A stretch of 64,000 bases of DNA, taken from contig CM055875.1 in assembly GCA_029582165.1 (NCBI GenBank), positions 11,282,785 to 11,346,784 on the forward strand. Reading direction: 5' to 3'. A program made the position numbers and the translations under genes. Below, piece by piece: positions 46,871 through 57,750 of this stretch (position 1 is its first letter; the number at the start of each line of letters is the position of its first letter). The notes under the pieces were generated by a model, which was not told the origin of the DNA, ran no database searches, and saw only the letters and a program-made list of their open reading frames with translations. Source of the stretch: Portulaca oleracea. Taxonomy: Eukaryota > Streptophyta > Magnoliopsida > Caryophyllales > Portulacaceae.

Positions 46871-47498
46871 AGCCACAGTTTTCTGGTGGTGGTAAAGTTG
46901 AAAGGGTTTATGCCAAAAGTGACTGATTGGATTTGTCTTTGCTACTAAACCGTAAACCAGAAAAAAACGCATTGGATTAGTTATTGGGCATATAAGGTTG
47001 CAATGCTAAACTGCTTAAGTTGCACAGTGACCATAGACTAAAATTCGCAAAGGGTAAGCAGGTAACTTAGACCCTTATTTGCAGGGTAAACATCAATAAA
47101 TTTTGCAGGCTGGGGATAATTTTTGCTTTTACTAAAAGGGTGTGCAGGGATGGCAATGGGTCCGGGTCTAGGTTAGATTCAGCTGGACCTGGATGAGGCC
47201 CACCAAAATTTTTGGACCCAGACTTGACTAGGGACCCAGTGGATCCAGAAAAACTGGACCCAGATCCAGACCTGTCGGTTTCATAACGGGTTCTTAATGG
47301 GTCCAACATAAAAACATAACAAAAGTCATTAAACATCAAGTGTAAGAATATAACTACATAACTTAAAATGCAAAAAAAAAAAAAAAAAAAAATATATACA
47401 AACTTCATGATTATGCATTATACAACTCTAACAATACAACTATACTTCGTCAAAAAAAAAAAAAATACAAACTTCATGATTATGCAAAAAATTACTTA

Positions 47499-47775
47499 AG
47501 GGTACCCTAACTTTTGGTGAAATGTTTTTCTGGTACCCCAACTTTTAAAAACTAATTTTGGGGTACCCTAACTTTTTAGAATTAGAAATAATTAGGAGAA
47601 TTTCCGACCAATGATTTGAATTCACCGGTGAGTTTTAGGCGGGAAATAGACTAAGTGTTTTTGTGGATGAAAATGCCCTTTGTTTTCGTGGACGAAAATG
47701 ATTTGAATCAATCAGAGTTTCGTCGGAAATTCACCTAGTAATTTCTAACCCTAAAAGTAAGGGTACCCCAATATT
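47499..47775. mobile_element. Foldback MITE with GGTACCC arms
   Basis: The left arm includes GGGGTACCCTAACTTTTTAG, TTAGAAATAATTAGG and GAATTTCCGACCAA. The right arm is its inverted copy (TCGTCGGAAATTCACC, CCTAAAAGTAAGGGTACCCC). The spacer is about 100 bp. It lies inside the hAT element. Confidence 0.55.
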
Positions 47776-47827
47776 TTCCTACTGGGCAAACATCTTTTTG
47801 CTACCTGTAAATGTCATTTAGCAGGTG

Positions 47828-48720
47828 ATTAAAGTTTGTAGGAATTTCATATGGTCAGGTACTTCAAATCCTCAAAGAATTCCTCTTGTTGAATGGGATA
47901 TTCTTTGCTCTCCTAAGAATTTGGGTGGCGTAGGGTTGAGAAATCCTAAGTACTGGAATTATGCTACGATTGGGAAGCTCGTGTGGAATGTTGCCAACAA
48001 GAAGGATGTCTTATGGATAAGATGGATTCATGAGAGATATGTAAAAGGGAAAAATTGGTGGCTTTATAGTCCACCACCCACAAGCTCTTGGAGTTGGAAA
48101 CAAATCTGCAAAGTTAAGGAAAAAATCAAGTTTGGTGATGCTGTTCATAGTGGTTGGAGGGGAGGACATCTGAATTCTTTCTCAGTCAAGGAGTGTTATC
48201 TTTGGTTCTTCGATGATAGAGAGAAATGGAAGTTTCATCATGTGATTTGGAATGGCATTTCTCCACCTCGTCATATATTTTTGGCATGGGTTGCTACACA
48301 TAAAAAGCTTCCTGTTACCAGTCGATTGGCTGCCCATGGAAGCAATGTTGAGACTGTTTGCTGTTTATGCAATCAAAGGGAGGAGACTATCGATCATTTG
48401 TTTGCTGATTGTGTTTTTTCAAAGCAGATTGTGAGCTATTTTGGTAGATTGTTGGGTGTGCGACATTGTTTTGACAATGTCCATCAGTGGATTCTGAATG
48501 TGAATAGACTAAAACACATCAAATTGGTTGCGAGAGCTGTGATTACGTCTGCTATTGCGGTAATTTGGGAGTGCTGAAACTACAAACGATTCCCAACAAG
48601 ACACATCCAACTGTCTGTGGAGGAAGTCATTAAAAAGATTAGAGATACTTTACTGCATAGATTATTTTTCCTTTCAAAGAAAAGCCCTAAGTATACAACT
48701 TGTATAGATGTTCTGGTGTA
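47828..48720 (+). pseudogene. 5'-truncated L1-type LINE, end of the RT protein
   Basis: One frame (47825-48577) gives 250 residues of the region after the catalytic RT domain, including the zinc-binding zf-RVT domain found at the end of plant non-LTR RT proteins. Motifs are RNPKYWNYATIGKLVW, SWSWKQI, HVIWNGISPPRHIFLAW and CCLCNQREETIDHLFADC. Translation resumes after a TGA (48575-48577) for about 45 codons (SVEEVIKKIRD). The catalytic part is missing, as expected from incomplete reverse transcription. The 3' end runs into an AT microsatellite in place of a poly(A) tail. Confidence 0.82.
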
Positions 48721-48792
48721 GTTGCTCTGGGTCTGTTGCTATACTTTTGGCTTCCCTTTTTTTGGGGTTTTGAATGAAAGAGTTGATTTTTG

Positions 48793-48796
<4 letters not shown>

Positions 48797-48843
<47 letters not shown>
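48797..48843. repeat. (AT)n microsatellite at the LINE 3' end
   Basis: About 23 AT units directly follow the LINE 3' untranslated sequence (TTGATTTTTGCAAT). Confidence 0.9.
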
Positions 48844-48847
<4 letters not shown>

Positions 48848-49016
48848 GATCGGGTTGGGTCCACGCGTCCGTGTTCGGACCCAGACCCATCAATTTTTTA
48901 GTGGACCTATGCTAGATTCAATGTGTCTAAAATTTTTGGACCCAGACTTGCCTAAATAGGTCGGGTTCGGCCAGGTCTGGGTCGAGTGCAGAACCCACTA
49001 CCATCCCTAGGTGTGC

Positions 49017-49271
49017 TTAGTGGGGATGAAAACCATTTTCTAGAAAAGTGATTTTCCCATTTTTCGGTGTTCAGTGGACAAATAATGGGGAAAACTATTT
49101 TTCAGAAAAATCATTTTCCCCCCTCCCTATATAAATTATTTTCTTGAGCTCAACACTTAGAAAATCCATTTTTTTTGGCCCTTGTTAATCGCACAACTCA
49201 CTTCCTCCCCTCGCATGTCTATGTTAACTCTACGCGAATATCCCCAACGCTGCCTTTCTGCTATTTTCTCT

Positions 49272-49308
<37 letters not shown>

Positions 49309-49861
49309 ACTCACTTGCTCCCCCTTCTTTCTTCTGTCCACCACTATCTCACGCACCAATTTGAATATTTCTCTCCCTCTCTCTCACTCTCTCATGCACC
49401 CATTTTAATACACACACACACACATATATCAAGAACTTCAACAACATCCAAAAAGCACTAAAATCACAATCACCAAATAACAACTATCTGAAAATTTTGG
49501 ACTCCCTTCTATCAAAATGAGTTCAACTCAACTCCAAAATAATCAAAGTCACTAAAACGACAATAAGGCAAGTATTGAGATCACTTAAGCACCAAAATTT
49601 ACATCAAAACCATAAACATGCCAAAATTCAGCACAACAAATTGTGAGGAAATGTGTGATTTTGTGTGCAAAATCAATTCAAACTTCACCAAACTTCAATC
49701 AACGATTCAACAATATACAACACACATATAGACACCAAATACTCAAGAAAATTTCACCAAGAAAGCCACGAAATAGCAACAACAAAAGTCCTCCAGAAAA
49801 ATTGATTGAGACAATTTCAACAAACACTCCAACCAAATCTTACTCTACAAGCGCCAATCGT
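49017..49861. other. Intergenic DNA with TC and CA runs, no gene
   Basis: A (TC)n run at about 49270-49312 and a (CA)n run at 49411-49428. GATTTTCCC/GGGGAAAA words at 49030-49130 form a small inverted pattern. Short open frames have no domain. Confidence 0.5.
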
Positions 49862-49873
49862 GCTCTGATGCCA
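49862..49873 (-). other. Candidate Met-tRNA primer-binding site, minus strand
   Basis: On the minus strand it reads TGGCATCAGAGC, one base from the usual TGGTATCAGAGC. It is preceded by CAAAT, as at the end of a minus-strand LTR whose TG...CA edge would be at 49877. The matching LTR and interior are not identifiable. Confidence 0.4.
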
Positions 49874-50429
49874 ATTTGATACATATCTACGGAGGGTCTA
49901 TAAGAATAAATAAATGATTAAGATTGGACCAGGGATCCACTGTGCATCATACAATTCAACCCAACTAAAAACACCAATAAAATTACCCCAAAACAGCCCC
50001 AAATTTGATTCAAAGCCCTAAAAACAACACCCATATATGTACCCATCATCGAAGGACTTGATCAAGATCATAATCATTCTAATAATACCCAAATAACATG
50101 CCAAACACTACCACATAGCCAACCTATGAATTTTGAAAATAAAAGAGAAAAAGGAACAAGATATGATCACCTCTAAAGGAGTAATCCACCAAGGTTGATT
50201 AAGGACGCTCAAAAGTAATCTTATGATGTTGATTAAGTACCTGTGTTAACTTTACATAAAGTATGAGATTTAGTTAATTCATATGATTGTATTGCGTGAA
50301 TAAGTTGGTCATGATATGTTTTCTTATTTTTTAAGATATGAGTAAGGTGTTTTGTTTATGAGTACAAACAGAAATGTATATTTCTTGTTTGTCACGGTAG
50401 TAATTAAGTTTTTCATGCATAAGAAAGTT

Positions 50430-51935
50430 TCAATAAGTTTAGCATAGCCTAATAATAAATAATGACGGTTTATGTGATTATTATAACCATATTAGCCATG
50501 TGTGTGTCATAAGTAACATAGACACAAATTTCTTCATGAGTGCAAGCTTCTCATGATCTTGTTATTATCAAGATTATTTGGTTATTACGTGTTTATTTTG
50601 TCACATATGATGTTTCTTCATGAGATAAGTAAAATTTTATGAGAAGGTTCATACTTTGTATGGTTTGTATGCTAATATATGTGGCTTGCATATTGAGGCA
50701 TATGGTTAAAGCCTATCAAGCATATGATTATGTAACATATAAGGATAATCATGACTCAATGTATTCATGTGTTTAAGTTGAATACATGTACTTAGTTTTA
50801 CCGCCATTTTATGAGATTATAAGTATTTATTATGTATTACTGTAAGTAGCGTGTATCTTGTTGGAAAATGACGTTTAACCGACTTGAATCTTCATCATCT
50901 TCACCTGGCTTGGCTTCTTGATCTTCTTGCGGTATGTATGACAAGATGGAGATATGACTTAATAACCAAATGGTTAACTTGTTTGGATAACGCTTACAGT
51001 CGTGGCCTAGTACTCACTTTCCTTATGAACTATTTACTATATCATAAATGTTCAAAGGGATAAAACTTAGCTCTTGTCGCACTCAAGACATAAGTTTCTC
51101 ACTTGATTTTCTCAAGTACAGCTGCAATCTATACTTGAGAGGATGTGATTTTAGAAAGAAGGAATTGATGCTTGTGATGCTCTCAAATGGCTCGGGAACG
51201 TCTCCTATTCATAGGAGACTATCACACCTAATCCAACCCTAATTACACCCCTTAGTCAAAGGCATAATTAAGGTCCTTAATGATGGATTATGACCTTGAC
51301 TTGGTCAACTAATATAACTGTTGGAATACACATAATATCGGACTTAATATTGATATCATACACTTAATACATAAGATCATATAGCCGTTTTCCATTAAAA
51401 CATACTCTGGGTTCCAACACGGTCCGTGTTGCCTCAACACGACCCATGTTGAGCCCAGGATCGTTTTTCTTGCTTTTTGGAGACCAACACGAACCGCGTT
51501 GGTTTCTTATGGACTCGTGTTGATCATATTGTTGATGTTTATCTTATATATGATCCTTATACTTATTCCACACGATTCCTTATGCTATAAAATTCTTATA
51601 CTCTTGAAATAATTCCAACAATCCCCTTCTATTTCAAGAGTATGTAAAACCCTTGAAATAACTTTACTTTAAAGAGTTAACACCCCCGCCATTTGAGATA
51701 TACCTTAATCACCCGAGAAACCCACAAACATATGTATAATGAAAAGTAGATTGCTCCTTGAACTTTTAACTTAGTATATACAAGCCAAAATTGAATCCAA
51801 ATCACAAAGTAGACATGTCTTTGAACTTTGGATTTATATTGATCAACTATACTCGTAATACATATACGTTTGTTTTTAAATCTTAAGTGCTAAAACTTTG
51901 ACACTATTATTCAGCCTTGTGTCCTTATCCTTAGT
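50430..51935 (-). repeat. Left copy of a ~1.5-kb direct repeat containing a TGTTGG...CCAACA LTR
   Basis: It matches 57751-61259 (without its CACTA insertion) in the same orientation, from TTTCAATAAGTTTAGC to GTGTCCTTATCCTTA. Inside, 50859-51620 begins TGTTGGAAAATG and ends AATTCCAACA, an LTR with inverted ends. AGAAGGGGAT on the minus strand abuts the LTR like a polypurine tract, so this looks like a minus-strand 3' LTR, with copia-like ends. The shared 430 bp to the left of the LTR is unexplained. No protein domain inside. Confidence 0.65.
51415..51501 (-). promoter_or_regulatory. CAACACG-N3-CGTGTTG words in the TGTTGG LTR
   Basis: CAACACGGTCCGTGTTG (51415-51431), CAACACGACCCATGTTG (51435-51451) and CAACACGAACCGCGTTG (51485-51501). 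The first is a perfect 8-bp-arm palindrome with a 1-nt centre. All lie upstream of an imperfect minus-strand TATA (51206-51213). The right repeat copy has them at 58759-58775, 58779-58795 and 58829-58845. Confidence 0.5.
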
Positions 51936-52565
51936 AAGTATTTCAGAACTTTAGTCCTAAGTTCCTTTCAGTGGCCACACATCACACTTACATAGGTAGT
52001 CTTTGGAATTTACCGCCCCTGTAATTAGGCTCCCCAAAGTCTAAAATTAAGAGTGTCACCACTCAACCTCTTGTCATTACAGATATTAAGCATCACTTAA
52101 CCTGAGATGTATAAAATCGATGTTTCCTACTACTTTAGACAACTCCGTACTCATTTGAACTTTAGAAATTGGTTGTACTCCAATTCGTAAAGTTGACTCA
52201 TTGTTGTGAAGTAGTAGATATTTAGGCTACTTATCCCATCTCTAACAACAAGGTCCACTAGATGAAGCGTTACAGTCGCGGTGGGATGATGAATGCTTGA
52301 GTTTTCGAAGAAGAGTCAACGAAAAAAGAACTTGAGCAACTTAGGGATTCCATATGACCTTGGCAAGGAGAGTCCACAACCTAGGCCTAGCATTCCACCA
52401 TGATTAAATAGGATAAAACTACCATTAAACACTAAAGAAATGACTTGAACACCCCCAAAGATAGATTGGATAAAGTAAACAAGATTTTTGGGGAGCGGCT
52501 TGGGGAGCACTCAAACACTTCATTCACATTCATATGTTCTGCCCAGAAAAATTGAAGCCACCGAG
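51936..52565. other. No gene; probable retrotransposon untranslated sequence
   Basis: It continues rightward from the direct repeat. The phrases AGGTCCACTAGATGAAGC and GTCGCGGTGGGATGATG resemble retroelement 3' regions, but no domain or boundary is visible. Confidence 0.35.
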
Positions 52566-52845
52566 TATTTATACAAAATTGTCAAAAGCCAAAACACAGT
52601 CGTTTTGGATACAAAAAATTCGGCAGAAAACAGGACGTCGCGGGCGCGACCAACCAAAAACGCCAAGGCGAGTTGGCTGGAGCGCAGCGTAGCGGGCGCT
52701 ACAACGGGTGTCGCGGGCGCGACATGAGTTATCTCCGGTGCGACTGTACTTTGTCCAAAATCAGCTGGGGCAGCATGACGAGGCGTCGCGGGCACGACCA
52801 GCTGGGGCAGGAGATGCCCCGGGGGGAAGGGGTCTCGGGTGCGAC
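52566..52845 (-). promoter_or_regulatory. Minus-strand LTR promoter with GTCGCG-GG-CGCGAC word array
   Basis: A minus-strand TATAAATA box (52566-52573) has six copies of a 14-bp word upstream on that strand: 52637-52650, 52689-52702, 52710-52723, 52732-52745 (partial), 52785-52798 and 52832-52845. Two copies are perfect GTCGCG-GG-CGCGAC. One is GTAGCG-GG-CGCTAC. It is probably the U3 of the chromovirus whose integrase ends at 53018. LTR ends were not located. Confidence 0.5.
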
Positions 52846-53017
52846 CATGCTCTGTCCAAAAATCAGCCTATGCATGCCTTTTGGTTTCAAAATTCTTCGT
52901 TCTTGTAAGTCATTGTACCAGGGTTTAACCCGAACCCCGTCACCACATGGTTCAACAACTCGGGACGGCCCGACATGGTACTGGGGCCTCTGGGGGTCGG
53001 GGCACAAGCTGGCCTCC

Positions 53018-53671
53018 TTAGAAGACCTCGGTTCCCATCCAATGGATGGCCGAGACTACCCTTGTTTTTCCGAGTTTCATCGGGAATTGTACCTCGAGAT
53101 TCACTGTGGTTGAGGCAAATCTCTTGGCAAAAGTGACAAGGAACGAAAACGGAACCCGAGACTCTTCATCCTCCCCCTCTTGAAGAGGATTTTCCCTTAA
53201 ATCCGCATCGGGTTCGACGTCCTCAATGTAGGGTGATAGATCGCCAATATTGAACGTGGAGGAAACCCCCATATCTCCCGGAAGATTGAGTTTGTAAGCA
53301 TTGTCGTTTACCTTCTCCAACACCTTGAACGGTCCTTCACACCTCGGCATGAGTTTGTTTTTCCTCCCCGAAGGAAACCGTTCCTTCCTCAAATGGAGCC
53401 AAACCAAGTCCCTGGGTTTGAAGGTGATGTTCCGGCGATACTTGTTGGCTCGAGACTTGTAGAGCTCATTAGTTCTCTCGATTTTCTCCCGGATCTGTCG
53501 ATGTAGCTTTTGAATCTCGGCGGCCTTCTCACCTGCCTCAAAACTCGCCCTTGCCTCCAAAGGTAGAGGAAGGAGATCGATGGGAGCGATAGGATTCACT
53601 CCGTAGCATGTTTCGAAAGGCGAGCGACCCGTGGCGAATAAAGGAGCTCGGTTGTACGTGAACTCGGCATG
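53018..53671 (-). pseudogene. Chromovirus integrase C-terminal part
   Basis: The frame is open from the TRIM junction to a stop at 53018. It contains the end of the integrase core (around ATGRSPFETCYG) and a C-terminal domain with KYRRNITFKPRDLVWLHLRK and NAYKLNLPGDMG. It ends with an acidic ENPLQEGEDEE tail. The upstream half of the enzyme is at 54404-55150, separated by the TRIM. Confidence 0.8.
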
Positions 53672-53676
53672 ACAAA

Positions 53677-53970
53677 TGTAACGCCCCGGCCCCCTCCCGG
53701 GCCGCGGACATTACCGATAACCGCTTCAAGGATCGATGACTGGCCCCACAAATCACCACGAGTCTTTCCAGCGTGCTTCGTCCTCGCTCACACGCTACCT
53801 GGGAAAACTTCCCAGGAGGTCACCCATCCTTTGACTACTCCCAGCTAAGCACGCTTAACTGAGAAGTTCCCAACGAATGGGCTATCATAAAAGAAGGTGC
53901 ACCTTGGTGATATAAGTAGTCATTTCAATCCTTTTAAGCCACACTTTAACCACATACCTGGGGTGTTACA
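53677..53970 (-). repeat. Cassandra LTR (3' in element orientation)
   Basis: 294 bp. The polypurine tract lies at 53971-53983 just inside the element. Differences from its partner are few, for example GAGAAGTTCCCAACGAATGG against GAGGAGTTCCCAATGGATGA. Confidence 0.9.
53808..53872 (-). other. 5S rRNA-derived segment in the Cassandra LTR
   Basis: On the minus strand it contains AGTTAAGCGTGCTTAGCTGG, then GAGTAGT, GGATGGGTGACC and TCCTGGGAAGT. These match the 3' two thirds of plant 5S rRNA, including the internal RNA polymerase III control region (A box to C box). It is not a 5S gene: the 5' part is absent. Pol III transcription of Cassandra is known in other plants. Activity here is inferred. 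Confidence 0.88.
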
Positions 53971-54105
53971 ATCACCCCCACTTAAGTACACAACGTCCTC
54001 GTTGTGCAACAATCCATTCCAGAATCTTTGCCCCGCTAGGTGACTGCCCATGGATCTCCCGTCCACTGGCGCAGCTCACGGTCGCGGGTCGGCTCTGATA
54101 CCATC

Positions 54106-54398
54106 TGTAACGCCCCGACCCCTCCCGGGCCGCGGACATTATCGATAACCGCTTCAAGGATCGCTGACTAGCCCCACAAATCACCACGAGTCTTTCCAGC
54201 GTGCTTCGTCCTCGCTCACACGCTACTTGGGAAAACTTCCCAGGAGGTCACCCATCCTTTGACTACTCCCAGCTAAGCTCGCTTAACTGAGGAGTTCCCA
54301 ATGGATGAGCTATCATAAAAGAAGGTGCACCTTGGTGATATAAGTAGTCATTTCAATCCTTTTAAGCCACACTTTAACCACATACCTAGGGTGTTACA
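54106..54398 (-). repeat. Cassandra LTR (5' in element orientation), with 5S segment
   Basis: 293 bp, followed on the minus strand by the primer-binding site after 2 bp. The 5S-like part is at about 54237-54300. It carries AGCTCGC where the other LTR has AGCACGC, so the A-box copy differs by one base. Confidence 0.88.
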
Positions 54399-54403
54399 AC
54401 AAA

Positions 54404-55150
54404 GCTTAGCATCCTAATCCCATAGACTCTTGCTCACAAGACCCCGATGCAAAGTAGTGAGGGTCTTGTTGGTCACCTCAGTTTGACCATCCGTAGGAGG
54501 GTGGTGCGATGTGCTAAAGAGGAGCTTCGTTCCAAGGAGCTTCCATAGGGACTCAAAAAATGACTCATGAACTTTGTATCACGATCCGATACAATGGTCC
54601 TTGGAACACCGTGCAACCTCACTATCTCTTGGAAGAAGAGATTGGCGATGTGGGTGCTGTCGTCGGTTTTCTCACAAGTGATGAAGTGCTCCATCTTGGA
54701 GAAACGACCCACAACGACGAGAATAGAATCCTTGCCACGCACGGTTCGGGGAAGAGCCATAATAAAGTCCATGCTCAAATCTTCCCACGGGCCATTCGGA
54801 ACGGGAAGAGGGGTATAAAGCCCTTGGTGAAACTGGTTTTTGGCATGATGGCACGTAACAGACTTGGAGATCACATCGTGCACGTCTCCTCCCATTCTTA
54901 GCCAATAAAAGTGCTCCTTTAGCATGTCGAGGGTCTTGTTGATGCCGAAATGAGCGGTAAGACCACCCCGTGAACCTCACGCACCAACAATTTTCTCAAA
55001 GGACACTTGGGCATGCATAATTTGTTCCCCTTGAAAAGGAATCCGTCTTGTAGCACATAGGAGCCATCACCACCATCGAGGTGCTTGAAGTCCTTATCCT
55101 CCTTGTAAAACTCCCGTATGTGTTGGAAACCAAGAACCCTTGCTTCAACC
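54404..55150 (-). pseudogene. Chromovirus integrase N-terminal and catalytic part
   Basis: On the minus strand the zinc-binding region is degraded (CHHAK where C-x2-C is expected). The core keeps SMDFIMALPRT and TIVSDRDTKFMSHF, which include the first two catalytic aspartates, with frameshifts before and after. A third-site segment (DGQTEVTN-like) is encoded near 54470-54490 but off frame. The TRIM begins at 54398. Confidence 0.78.
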
Positions 55151-55508
55151 ACCGAAAGAAGAGAGTGCCTCCTAAAAGTGCATCAGTAACCACGTTGACG
55201 CTCCCCTTCTTGTGTTTAGCCACGAAGTTGAAACTTTAAAGGTACTCCACCCACTTTGCATGACGCGTGTTAAGCTTGTGTTGGCCATTCAAATACTTGA
55301 GAGCCTCGTGGTCGGAATGAAGCACGAACTGGTTAGGTCTCAAGTAGTGGGACCAATGGTCAAGGGCACGAACAAGGGCATAGAACTCCTTGTCGTAGGT
55401 AGAGTAATTCTTCCGTAACCCGCTGAGCTTCTCGCTGAAGTAAGCGATGGGGCGTTGATTTTGCATGAGAACGACCCCAATGCCCACTCCGCTAGCGTCG
55501 CAATCCAC
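55151..55508 (-). pseudogene. Chromovirus RNase H
   Basis: It shows [32 protein letters not shown] and [19 protein letters not shown], including the conserved acidic residues of retrotransposon RNase H. A stop follows WVEYL (55236), and the tethering region KHKKGSVNVVTDAL is readable past it. Confidence 0.8.
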
Positions 55509-56470
55509 CTCGAAGACTTGTGAAAAGTCTAGGAGAGCAAGTACCGAAGCTTTACAAAGTCGAGCCTTAAGCTTCTCAAAGGCCCCTTAGGCCGCTTGGG
55601 TCCACTCAAAGGTGCCCTTCTTCATACACTCAGTGATAGGGGCAGTAAGGGTGCTAAATCCTTTGATGAACCGGTGGTAGAATGAAGCAAGGTCGTGGAA
55701 GCCTCTCACCTCCGTGATAGTAGAGGGAGTAGGCCAAGAGAGAATGGCTTCCACTTTCGAGGGGTCCATGGAAATACCTCGATCAGAGACGATGTACCCA
55801 AGAAATGTGACTTGGGGAGTGTAAAATTCGCACTTCTCTAGCTTGCCAAATAGCTTTTGCTGACGTAGAACCTGGAAAACAGATTCCAAATAAGAAAGAT
55901 GCTCTGCTTCATTCTTGGAATAAACAAGGATGTCATCGAAATAAACCACCATGAATTTGCCGATAAATGGCCTCAAGACCTCGTTCATGAACGTGCTAGG
56001 AGCGTTAGAGAGACCAAAAGGCATGACAAGCCTCCCTTGGTCTTGAACGCCGTCTTCCATTTGTCTCCTTCCCTCATGCGAATCTGATGGTAACCGCTTC
56101 GAAGGTCGATCTTGGAAAAGATACAAGATCCGTGCAACTCGTCAAGCATATCATCGAGCCTCGGTATGGGGTACCGATACTTGATAGTGATGTTGTTGAT
56201 AGCTCGACTGTCGACATACATCCGGTAGGTGCCATCCTTCTTGGGAACCAAGAGGGCCGGGACGGAACAAGGGCTTATGCTTTCGTGAACGAAGCCCCTA
56301 GAAACAAGTTCGTCCACATGCAATTGTAGCTCCTTGGTTTCCTGCGGGTTGCATCTGCAAGCCGCTTTGTTGGGAAGTGGTGCTCCGGGCATAAGGTCGA
56401 TCTGGTGCTCGATTCCCCGAATAGGTGGAAGACCCGGTGGTAGGGGCAACAAGAGGGTGTAGGGGTTTCT
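55509..56470 (-). pseudogene. Chromovirus reverse transcriptase, frameshifted
   Basis: Two overlapping frames give one RT. 55985-56452 has [33 protein letters not shown]. 55587-56126 has [28 protein letters not shown] and [19 protein letters not shown]. The catalytic YFDD is intact. A frameshift lies near 56030, and a stop follows EWTQAA (55587). Confidence 0.85.
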
Positions 56471-56526
56471 CTACCTCACTTTTGTTTGCTTCTAAGAGGA
56501 GTAAGGAAAAAAGGCCTTCCCCTTGC

Positions 56527-57003
56527 TTAGAGCTCGCTCCGTGTTTCATTCATGTGTTTGGGTTCCTCACTTCCCACCCCGGGTTTTGGAGAAATGATTT
56601 CATGTGGAGCTAACGAAAGTAGCTTAACCCTCTTGCCCCTTTGAGCAAAAATGTAGGTGTTTTTCAACCCGTTGTGCACCGTTTGCTTGTCGAATTGCCA
56701 AGGACGTCCCAACAATATGTGGCAAGCACTCATAGGAACAACATCACAAACAATAGAATCATCGTAGTTAGCACCAAAAGACAAATTCACGAGGACTTGT
56801 TTGCTTACCTTGATGCCGTCTTGATCGTTGAGCCACTTGAGGGAATACGGCGGAGGATGCGGTAATAATGGCAAATTAAGCTTCTCGATCATATATGTAG
56901 AGGTGACATTGGTACAACTCCCTCCGTCGATAATAAGATTGCACACCTTGCCTCCCACGAAACATCGAGATTGAAAAATCATTTCCCGCTGGGCCTTGTC
57001 GAG
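56527..57003 (-). pseudogene. Chromovirus protease
   Basis: A retropepsin-like segment has LIIDGGSCTNVTSTYMIEKL, where D-G-G stands in for the usual D-S/T-G, then CHILLGRPWQFD. The D-G-G form is common in plant chromoviruses. The frame is open from 56982 to 56527. Upstream there is a stop near 57009. Confidence 0.75.
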
Positions 57004-57750
57004 AGGGGCCTATTGAGTATGCAAAACCCGCCTCAAGACAAGAGTGTCACCATGCACGTGTGGTGTGGGGGTAGCATTATCATCATCACTCCCAATCTCC
57101 TCATCGGTAACCAACTCCGATTCATCCTATGCCGTTTGTAATGCCTCGTCAATATCCTCGACCTCCTTGAGAGTCAAGGTCCATCTGTTTGGGCAATCCG
57201 CTTGATAGTGGCCATAACCGTGGCATTTAAATCATTTTCTACCCTCCATCTGGCAAGAAGGATCCGTTGGAGACGCCACAACAAGTACCTTTCCTTTATC
57301 CGTGTGAGGTGCTGAAAGGAACTTGGGTGTCTCACTGGGCTTCGGGGTACCCGAATAAGGAAGATGCCGGCTAGGCGGTGGAAAGAAGGCTCTTGGTGCC
57401 GGTTTGGAAGTAGCATTTTCTTTCTTTCGTCGCTCAACCCGTAGAGCCAAACTGCAGAAATCATCCAAAGAATGATAAGATTGTATCTCGATCTTCTTGG
57501 CAATGGAGGAATCCAACCCGTTCAAGAATCTCATCATCGTTTGCTCTTCAGGTTCTTGAAGTTGCGCTTTTGATGAGGAGTTGCTCGAACTCCTGAATGT
57601 AGTCGCTCACAGACCGCTTGCCTTAGGTGAGAGTGTAGAGCTTCCTCAAAACATCCTGCTTATATTTGTTGGGCAAAAAACGGCGGTTCATTATTTGATT
57701 GTGCCGTGTCCAGGTAGTAATCCTCGTTCGACCTTCCCAAACCCGTTGCG
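57004..57750 (-). pseudogene. Chromovirus gag C-terminal part with broken zinc knuckle
   Basis: Readable parts are LNGLDSSIAKKIEIQSYHSL, LALRVERRKKENATSKP and a knuckle KCHGYGHYQADCP. The first cysteine of that knuckle is replaced by a TGA stop (near 57235 on the minus strand). Frameshifts lie near 57540-57620. The N-terminus is lost at 57751. Confidence 0.72.

Larger units (their letters stand above)
47146..49008. mobile_element. hAT element carrying nested LINE and foldback insertions
   Basis: The left end is AGGGATGGCAATGGGT and the complement of the right end is AGGGATGGTAGTGGGT. Flanks GGGTGTGC (47138-47145) and AGGTGTGC (49009-49016) form an 8-bp duplication with one mismatch, as for hAT. 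Both arms contain GGACCCAGACC-type words. The A-run phrase ATACAAACTTCATGATTATGC is duplicated at 47396 and 47466. No transposase is present. Confidence 0.7.
53677..54398 (-). mobile_element. Cassandra TRIM retrotransposon, complete
   Basis: Two LTRs of 294 and 293 bp (53677-53970 and 54106-54398) flank a 135-bp interior. Both start TGTAACGCCCCG and end GGTGTTACA on the plus strand. ACAAA flanks the element (53672-53676 and 54399-54403), a perfect 5-bp duplication. On the minus strand TGGTATCAGAGC (54092-54103) is a Met-tRNA primer site next to the LTR, and AAGTGGGGGTGAT is a polypurine tract. Each LTR contains 5S rRNA-like sequence, the defining trait of Cassandra. There are no genes, so pol comes from other elements. 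LTRs are almost identical, so the insertion is recent. Confidence 0.92.
53018..57750 (-). mobile_element. Decayed chromovirus (CRM-like), minus strand
   Basis: Gag end, protease, RT, RNase H and integrase follow each other on the minus strand. The integrase end (LMPRCEGPFKVLEKVNDNAYKL then STFNIGDLSPY) without a clear chromodomain points to the CRM group, which is from memory and moderate. Many stops and frameshifts occur. The gag N-terminus and 5' LTR are lost at 57751, where the second direct-repeat copy begins. A Cassandra TRIM interrupts the integrase. Confidence 0.78.

Noticed and set aside
52488..53113. Frames through the GC-rich words
   Set aside because: They appear on both strands of the LTR U3 with no domain. 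The repeats explain the openness.
53808..54300. 5S rRNA genes
   Set aside because: Only the 3' two thirds of 5S are present and both copies are parts of Cassandra LTRs.
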